Assembly: GCA_038380795.1 (NCBI GenBank)
Contig: CM076279.1
Span: 3,425,001-3,489,000 of the forward strand
Source of the DNA: Pyrocephalus nanus
Lineage: Eukaryota; Chordata; Aves; Passeriformes; Tyrannidae
Direction of reading: 5' to 3'
Length of the DNA: 64,000 nt
Under the pieces are notes generated by a model that had not been told where the DNA came from, did no database searches, and saw only the letters and a list, made by a program, of their open reading frames with translations. Position numbers and translations under genes: made by a program. Positions 57,401-64,000 of this stretch are shown here, piece after piece. The stretch's first letter is position 1. Every line of letters starts with the position of its first letter.

Positions 57401-60400
57401 GGGAGAGGGTCCGTGGGGGAGAGGGTCCGTGTGGGAGAGGGTCCCTGTGGGAGAGGGTCCGTGGGGGAGAGGGTCCGTGGGGGAGAGGGTCCGTGTGGGA
57501 GAGGGTCCGTGTGGGAGAGGGTCCGTGGGGGAGAGGGTCCGTGTGGGAGAGGGTCCGTGTGGGAGAGGGTCCGTGGGGGAGAGGGTCCATGTGGGAGAGG
57601 GTCCATGTGGGAGAGGGTCCGTGTGGGAGAGGGTCCGTGGGGGAGAGGGTCCCTGTGGGAGAGGGTCCGTGTGGGAGAGGGTCCGTGTGGGAGAGGGTCC
57701 ATGTGGGAGAGGGTCCCTGTGGGAGAGGGTCCGTGGGGGAGAGGGTCCCTGTGGGAGAGGGTCCGTGTGGGAGAGGGTCCGTGGGGGAGAGGGTCCGTGT
57801 GGGAGAGGGTCCGTGGGGGAGAGGGTCCCTGTGGGAGAGGGTCCGTGTGGGAGAGGGTCCGTGGGGGAGAGGGTCCGTGTGGGAGAGGGTCCGTGTGGGA
57901 GAGGGTCCGTGGGGGAGAGGGTCCGTGTGGGAGAGGGTCCCTGTGGGAGAGGGTCCGTGTGGGAGAGGGTCCCTGTGGGAGAGGGTCCGTGTGGGAGAGG
58001 GTCCGTGTGACCCCTGGAAAAAGCCTCAGCTGGAGCTCTCAGTCAGCCAGAAACCAGAAATCCATAGGAAGCCAAACTTCCTTCGTTTTTATTCTCAAGG
58101 AGCTATTCATCAGTTGGTTATCAGAATATTCAGGATAGGTTTAAATGCGGTGTTGAAACCGTTAGACAAGTGGAGCATAAACTCCCCACCGGTGGGAAAA
58201 GTGTTGTGCAGAAAAATGTCTTGAGCCAGATTAGAGCTCTGTGTGTGGAGGGAGATTGTTTCACTTCAAACTGAGCTGGGACCTGGCCTTTCTCACCTAA
58301 AGTACCTGGCACAGGGGGTGTTGTTAATGGAAGGCTTCTCAGCATCTCTCCTGTTTTGTTAACCTGACAAAGCCACAGTGGGTTGACATCTGACTTTCCT
58401 TAGCTGTGGTTACTGGAGAGGGCAACCTTGAGCCAAAAATATGAGTTTGTTCACTGCTGGCTAATTGCTGGGGGAGCAGTTATTAGTTCTGTGTGCTGTG
58501 CTTGTGCCTGATCTTATAAAAGTGGGACTCGGCTTAAACTGCACTGGCAGGCTGGCTGTAGTTCTGAAAAGGAGCGTTGTAATTAGTTAACCTTGCAATT
58601 TGTCTCTCAAAAGATTAGTCAAACCTCTTTTGTCTTGGCCATTAGAGAGTCCCAGGAGCACCCTGGATGGCTCACTGTGCTGTAGATGAGTTTTGACTTA
58701 ACTGTTGGATTTTAAAGCCTTCACCTTCACGTGACACTTCCCATTACTTGTAATGGTTGGAATTGTGACAGTAATTATATATATTTTTAAATCTATTAAA
58801 AAAAAGCCATTTATACAAGCATGTATTTTCCATGATGATTTTCACCACTACATGCAAGGTGGCTGGTGAGCAATAACCTCTTGCAGTTCTTGGGCAGGTG
58901 AGGATGTTCTTGTAACAAAACCTTAAGGAACTGCAAAAGCAGTTTTCTAGGTCTGTCATATTATCTGTTTCTCCAGATACATTTCAGTTGTTCTCCAGGG
59001 TGTGAATGGAGTAGATTTTAAATTGCTGGACACTTGGAGTGTTCGTGGACTGCTCTGCTTGCTTTCCCTCAGACCCTGCAAAAGGAACGAGGGAACCAGG
59101 AGCCCTTCAGGATCAGTGTGGGGATACCCTTGGGGGGGAAAGCAGAGCTGACTCTGGTTTTGGGGTGGGATTATTGGATGCACTTTTCTGTCTTTGCATT
59201 TCCTGGCACTGATAAATATTGGCGACCTCATAGGAAAACCATCCCAGGGAAGGGAACAGCGAGGAGCCTCCTGCAGAATCAGCTCCATCCAAATATCTCC
59301 CCCCCCTCCCCTGTTTTTAATTTTTTTTTAATGCTGGCTGTGGGAGTTTGTGCTTTTCCTCAATCCCCAAGAATCTTTTTGTGTTATCAGTAAATATTTT
59401 AATGTTTCACGGGGGAATCTTAATATTTCCTGCTTATTAAACCTGTGATAATAGATAAGCCTTGGACATGTTGCACTTAGTGAGGAGAAACCTTCATTGT
59501 GTACCTTGGCACCTTCACATGAAAGTTGTCCCCTTTGACCTTTTATTTATTTATTTATTTGTTTATTTAAATTTATTCTCGGGGGAGGTTGTTTTCCCCT
59601 TGGTATTTTCCCTTGACAAATTTAAATGTTCCTCCCCTTTTGAAACAAACCAACCAAACAAAAAAAAAAAGCCTGAAACAATTACCAACTATTACAAATA
59701 AAAGATATCTTTGGAACCATCAAAACCCTGGCCTTAGAAGTTAATCTGCTCCACCCAGATGTTTTTCAGGTAAAAACCTCTTATTTATTACTGTGCAAGA
59801 TAACAGAAGAGCCTTTTTATGACCAGGGAAGCTTTTGCTGGGCTGTAGAACAATATAAATGATGAAGGAGCTCAATTTTCGTTTACATTCCTTTTATTTT
59901 GAGCAGGATTTTCTGGAGTGCTGGACAGGTGAAGTAACTTTTTCTTTTCAACCAGGAACTTAATTTTGTCTTTCTGTTTCTCTTGCAGTACTGTGTGCAA
60001 AAAACCTGGTGAAAAAGGATTTTTTCCGTAAGTAGCTGTTGAAGTTTTATACATTTATTTATAGGTGGGATAAATATTATGCAGGTGCTGTAGCCCATTG
60101 TTTGCACATGATCATTTTATTAAGATATTTGCAATGAGGTGGGATGAGGGCTTTGATGTTTTCACACTGTTTTATTTCAGGGCTTCTAATTTTTTCTGAA
60201 GTGACACTCATCAGATTTTCATAGTAATAATTAAAACACTGACACACTCTCTCTGGTTTTTATGGGAGTGGGAGACAAATGTACCCACTCAGGCAAATGA
60301 CATGTTTTTCAATTAGTGTCACATATTTATTAAAATGTTTTTCATGTAAGAACTTTTTGTCAAGCAAACAGATGCGCTTCTTAATTATTAATAATCACCT

Positions 60401-61721
60401 CATAATACCAACCTACTCTGAAATTATATTTTAATTAATTTTAATAATGTTTTGAGAGAAGTGCTAAGAAGGAGATGAAGGAGGCAGAAAGGAATGTTAT
60501 TGTCTGTGTCTGCACACACACAGATCACCTGGGAGCAGGAGGAATTCCAAACATCAGACCTGAGCTTTGGAAAGAACTCGGAGAGGGGGATGATCCAGAA
60601 TTACCCCGTGATTTGTGATATTTCTCTGTGATCTGGATTTTTGGATTGGGTGTTTAACAGTTTAATGGTGCCTTGAAAAGAAACCCAAAGCAACTCAAGA
60701 GCTGAGCTCTGGGATGCTCCTGAGGGCTGGGACACAGATCCCAAGGTAGATCCCAGGGTCCTGTCCCTCCCCTTCCCCACGTGCCTTCCCTGGCACTTGT
60801 CCTGCCCAGCTCCACCTGAGTCACCTGAGGAAGTGGGACTGGGAATAAATTGCTCCCCAGCAAATGGGATTGATGTTTTCCCACCTCAGTTCCCAGAGCA
60901 CTGGCGTGAGGGGGGAAAAGGGACAGGACAAGCTGACCTGGGGACATCAGTGGTGGGACCATCCTTGGGCTCAGTGGATCCCTGGGTACAATCCATCAGT
61001 TGGTTGTGCTGATTCTGGGCTGCTCCTGCTGCTTTTCCATGCCCAGCTGGGCACTCCAGCACCACCTTAGCCCTGATTTTGGGTGTTCACTGGGCTTGTG
61101 TTCGGGGTTTCTGAGGTGCAAAGCTGGCAGACAACGAAGCAGAAAGCTTAGCAGGAAACCAAGTGCACCTCAAAAGCAAGAAAAACCTGTTAGGGGCAAT
61201 TTTCTGTACTACCAATATCAGCCAAAGTCGTGGTTGTGATTAATCTTAAACACAGGAACAATGTAAATCTGTTTTCTCTGCCTTTGGCTGACTTCTTTGT
61301 ATACTGAGAGTTTACTCAGCCCTGAATTAGGAAGATTTAAGGTGTTCAGGTTTTTTTTTTCCCAGTGTGTTTGACTCAGACAACTTTTCCTCGGTCCATA
61401 TCAGTGAGATAATTTTCTAATTTACCATCCCTGTGCTTAACATGTCGTGTTGTTCCCATTCACTGAATACGAATTTACGAATAGAAGGCAACTCGAAATA
61501 GGAGATTAAAAAGTGAATTAATTGTGCAATGATGCAGGGCTTCAAAGCATCCTGAGCCATTTGCCAGGCTTGGTTTTTATTTCTTATTTCTTATTTCTTT
61601 TCCTCCCCTCAGGACTCCCCGATCCCTTTGCCAAGGTTGTGGTGGACGGATCTGGCCAATGCCATTCTACAGATACTGTGAAGAATACCCTTGATCCCAA
61701 GTGGAATCAGCATTATGACCT
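36402..61721 (+). CDS. SMURF2: SMURF2, E3 ubiquitin ligase, exons 1-3 (5' part)
   Basis: SMURF2 is a C2-WW-HECT ubiquitin ligase that turns over SMAD proteins and TGF-beta receptors. The window contains coding exons 36402-36453, 59989-60027 and 61613-61721, encoding residues 1-66 plus part of 67. They read MSNPGARRNGPVKLRLT, VLCAKNLVKKDFF, then RLPDPFAKVVVDGSG through KNTLDPKWNQHYD. This is the N-terminal half of the C2 domain, which binds membranes and holds the HECT domain inactive. The only human difference I can recall is Ala for Gly at residue 6. Introns 1 and 2 are 23,535 and 1,585 bp. The WW and HECT exons lie beyond the right edge. Confidence 0.97.
36925..36985 (+). mobile_element. 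Possible CR1 3'-end remnant
   Basis: GGCCAGGACTTGGGG, then GGTGATCCTGGTGGGTCCCT and TCCAGCTCAG, resembles the terminal segment of avian CR1 copies in plus orientation, but the octamer repeats that normally end CR1 are missing. Confidence 0.45.
40176..40196. repeat. T run of 21 nt in SMURF2 intron 1
   Basis: Uninterrupted T tract followed by GCAG, which imitates a splice acceptor; no exon follows in a recognisable frame. Confidence 0.85.
45332..45415. repeat. 14-bp tandem repeat, six copies
   Basis: TTCTTGTGAATGCT is repeated six times without interruption, starting at 45332, 45346, 45360, 45374, 45388 and 45402. Confidence 0.95.
45754..45777. repeat. (CTG)8 trinucleotide repeat
   Basis: Eight perfect CTG units in SMURF2 intron 1 (CAG on the other strand). 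Confidence 0.95.
47462..47587. repeat. Imperfect inverted repeat with 91-nt spacer
   Basis: Left arm GTGAATGAATCATATA (47462-47477); the right arm at 47569-47587 has reverse complement GTGAATGATGAATCAGATA. The arms agree except for a 3-nt insertion and one mismatch. Confidence 0.55.
48740..49380. promoter_or_regulatory. CpG-rich intronic element, candidate enhancer or alternative promoter
   Basis: Roughly thirty CpGs by eye in about 640 bp, in otherwise CpG-poor intron. It contains three CTCGAG sites (48913, 48976, 49027), an AACAATGG SOX-type site near 48961, ATCGAT near 48783 and GATTAACACTTTATCT (homeodomain and GATA-type) near 49160. No convincing exon was found. Function is inferred from composition only. 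Confidence 0.35.
57313..58009. repeat. 16-bp G-rich minisatellite, 43 full units
   Basis: The unit is GTCC-N-TG-K-GGGAGAGG, where N is G, A or C and K is T or G. Units start every 16 bp from 57313 to 57985, with a partial unit at 58001-58009. There is no length variation between units; all differences fall at unit positions 5 and 8. Since 16 is not divisible by three, each frame cycles through the same 16-residue repeat and stays open on both strands, producing false long ORFs. Confidence 0.97.
59541..59568. repeat. TTTA-type tetranucleotide repeat
   Basis: About five TTTA units followed by a variant TTTG and TTTA, in the last part of SMURF2 intron 1. Confidence 0.75.
59989..60027 (+). CDS. 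SMURF2: SMURF2 coding exon 2 (39 nt), residues 18-30
   Basis: A micro-exon between acceptor TCTCTTGCAG and donor GTAAGTAG. It encodes VLCAKNLVKKDFF (first Val and following Arg codons split), the first strand and loop of the C2 domain. Confidence 0.96.
60028..61612 (+). other. SMURF2 intron 2
   Basis: 1,585 bp between exons 2 and 3. Nothing beyond intronic DNA was recognised. Confidence 0.9.
61613..61721 (+). CDS. SMURF2: SMURF2 coding exon 3, residues 31-66
   Basis: The acceptor follows a strong polypyrimidine tract with three TTTCTTA-type repeats (about 61575-61610) and CCCCTCAG. The donor is GTAGGT at 61722. It encodes RLPDPFAKVVVDGSGQCHST to NQHYD, including the LPDPF loop of the C2 domain. 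Confidence 0.97.
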
Positions 61722-64000
61722 GTAGGTGGTAACAGTGATAACCAAAGGTTTGAAGTGAAAAAAAGCACCCAGATACTGTCAGGTGTTCTCAGTGTCCTGT
61801 CCTGTGTGTCTGGGAAGGATCCCAGCCTTCATTAGTCAGAGTGAAAAATACGTGTATCAAAATTCCACTTTCTCAGTTCAGAATCTGAACCCTGCCTGTG
61901 TTTTCCTGGTGGTGATTTCTGCAGCTTGCCTTACATGTACCACAGCATGATTTTATTGTGATGTTTTCATGTTAACACTTCTGTAAAACGAAGCCAATAA
62001 TTGACAATATTTCCCTCTTCTCCTGATGCTGGTTTTGTCTGTTGTGGTGCTACAGTTTTTCTTTTCTCTTTGTATCACTTTCCTCTTCTATCATTTTCTG
62101 TCCCAAATGTTCTTCCCACCAGGAATTGCTGTTCCCATCACTTGAGCACCTTTGGGTGCTTTTGAGCAGTATGATCAGTGTGGCCCATACATGTTATGGT
62201 TTTCCTCTGTCTTCCTAAAGCACAGACTATTCTGTATAATACCAGTTATTAAAGCTGCTATTTTTATGTAGGTCTCTTGGTGTTTGTGGATGCTTTATTT
62301 TCCCTACCTTTTAGTCTTTTATTCTTTATCTTTTTTTTTTTTTTTTTTCTTGGGGAACTGTTTTAATTCATTTAATTCCTTATATTCTCCTGTTCTGATC
62401 CCTGACTTTATTCCCCTGGCTCCACTCCCTATCCTGTGTTATTAAAAACTCTTTGAGCATATTTCTGTGAGCTTTGGCCATCACCAAACCTACAGCAGAT
62501 CAATTATTTGGGCACAGAGAATTTCTTGTCCCCTCCTTTTCCAGGTGAGGAAAAGCAGCTTGGTGGGTCTGTCAGCAGAATGTGCAAGGCCTGGTTTAAA
62601 ATCATGTCTTGCTCTACTCTTTATTTGAATATCCAAGACTAAAGATGTGAAGTCATTGCTCATAATGTGCAGGATACAGAGCATTTTAATTACTGCTTAA
62701 CAAAATGTCGTGGCAGTTTAGGGAAATAATGGAATTACAGTTTTATTATCCAAACTCAGTCCAGGTTTAGGTTCTGCACGTGAGAATGTAATTCGTGTTC
62801 ATCAGAAAAATGGATATAAAACAAGTTTTAAGCTTGTGGAGAAGGAATGGATCTTTATATTTCAAAAAATGCTGATGTGCAAGCAGAGTAATGGGAAAAA
62901 AAATAGTCAAATCTTTAGGAAAAAATTCCTTTCTGGTTATGATCTTTAAGGAAGGCTGAACAGAAGGTGTTTTTAGGTTGTTTTATAGAGCAGGCCATGG
63001 TTGTATCTGGACCTTGTAGCTGTCCCAGCGTTTTTATTTTTTTGTGGGCGGTGTTTTTTTTTATTATTTTCTTGTTTGGGGAAGAACATCCCTTAAAAAT
63101 TAGATTTTGGTTAATTAGTGTATTATTCCCAATAGAAATTACTTGCCATGGAGGGAAAACTACTTTGCTTGATTCTGGCTGTTGAATTCCCTTGTGACAG
63201 AAATATATCCAGCATTTCTAATCCAGAGTAAAAGTTATGTCAGGCCTTGCAATTTGAAAATAATCTTTTTCCTTTCCAAATACTCTTCATAATCATTTAA
63301 CCCCTTTTATAGTGTTACTTGTTATTCCAATTAAATCAGCAGTAAAATTTAGATCTCTTTGGTACAACAATTCACTGCCTGACTTCTGTCTTAAGGTAAC
63401 TTTTAGTGTGATATCCCCAGTGTAAGGTCTCAGCTTCTCATCTGCACCAGATATCAAGATAATTAACCTTTATTTTAGGGAGAAACAAAGGAATAGTAAC
63501 CACCCTACTGCAAAGCCCCTCGTGGCAAACCTCAGACACTACAGGACTTAAATCTTTCTGGTTATTCTTGACAATAACAGGGATTTTAAATGTCTTAACG
63601 TTTTCACTCACGACACAGCCTTGCATGGGGACACCACAGTCTGTGCCACTGTGTTGGGCTGATTGAAGTGTCCCCAGCCTGGAATTTTCAGCAGGTTAAC
63701 ATGCTGCTAATTAACAGTCTCACCCATCAGGTGGTGGCAGACGCAAGTGGCACGGTCAGGTGGAGCTGTTGGGATGTGTTTGTGCAATAATGTCTGAGTC
63801 AAGTTGCTAATTCCCGTGGAATTTTGGGACTTGTTAACCTGAGTCAGCAGAATAAATGTTCTGTTGTGTCAGAATTTTTTTAAAACACTTCTGCAGTGTT
63901 GTAAAGAGCAAAAAAGGGTTGGTTTTTGCCTGACATGGTTCTTAATCCAGATCTTGGTGTGAAAGGAAGTGGTTGGATGAGTTGCTGGGATTCTCCAGTC
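61722..64000 (+). other. SMURF2 intron 3 (partial)
   Basis: Starts at donor GTAGGT and runs to the window edge. It holds an 18-nt T run at 62331-62348. The next expected exon, continuing after HYDL, was not found, so it lies beyond the window. Confidence 0.85.

Larger units (their letters stand above)
36454..59988 (+). other. SMURF2 intron 1
   Basis: 23.5 kb of intron. No nested coding gene or RNA gene was recognised. Contents of note are listed separately: the 14-bp array (45332), a CTG run (45754), an inverted repeat (47462), a CpG-rich element (48740) and the 16-bp minisatellite (57313). Homopolymers include a 21-nt T run at 40176-40196. The rest is AT-rich intronic DNA. Confidence 0.85.

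Noticed and set aside
57164..58224. Three long overlapping plus-strand ORFs (225-333 codons) and minus-strand ORFs across the repeat
   Set aside because: They are products of the 16-bp minisatellite, which lacks stop codons in several frames. All frames give the same 16-residue repeat, and there is no independent start, domain or splice context.

Overview
The window is nuclear DNA from a vertebrate, most likely a bird. It carries spliced genes with GT/AG introns and one clear fragment of the CR1 LINE, the dominant retrotransposon of birds and other reptiles. Proteins are near-identical to mammalian orthologues and introns are compact. I cannot name the species, and a non-avian reptile is not formally excluded. 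No bacterial, phage or plasmid features were seen.

Layout, left to right. (1) Positions 1-4899 hold the last four coding exons of BPTF (+), encoding the end of the C-terminal PHD finger, the bromodomain and the natural C-terminus; a 3' UTR of about 2 kb follows. (2) Positions 9436-14445 hold C17orf58 (-), a secreted NTR-domain protein rebuilt here as five coding exons (371 aa); it converges on BPTF. (3) A tRNA-Arg(CCG) gene (-) lies at 16031-16103 inside a CpG island. (4) A CR1 3' fragment at 17391-17665 sits just upstream of the KPNA2 promoter, which shows a ZNF143 site, two CCAAT boxes and a CDE/CHR pair. (5) KPNA2 (+) is complete: ten coding exons, 529 aa, ending at 23401 with AATAAA at 23765. 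(6) About 12 kb of intergenic DNA (23.8-35.5 kb) has no recognisable gene. (7) From 35.6 kb a 36-bp tandem array, a CpG island and exon 1 of SMURF2 (+) follow. SMURF2 then has a 23.5-kb intron 1, and exons 2 and 3 are at 59989 and 61613. The gene runs off the right edge; only residues 1-66 (part of the C2 domain) are encoded here.

The four protein genes do not form a pathway. They are a chromatin reader (BPTF), a secreted protein of unknown role (C17orf58), a nuclear import receptor (KPNA2) and a ubiquitin ligase of TGF-beta signalling (SMURF2). BPTF, C17orf58, the tRNA and KPNA2 are in the same order as on human 17q24, whereas KPNA2 and SMURF2 are megabases apart in human, so their adjacency here marks a rearrangement.

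I did not find a convincing undescribed gene system. The most unusual structures are non-coding: a 43-copy, 16-bp G-rich minisatellite in SMURF2 intron 1, the 36-bp array beside the SMURF2 promoter, a CpG-rich element in the same intron, and a leucine-rich upstream ORF in the probable SMURF2 leader. All exon coordinates come from reading frame continuity, splice signals and remembered orthologous proteins, not from an alignment run.
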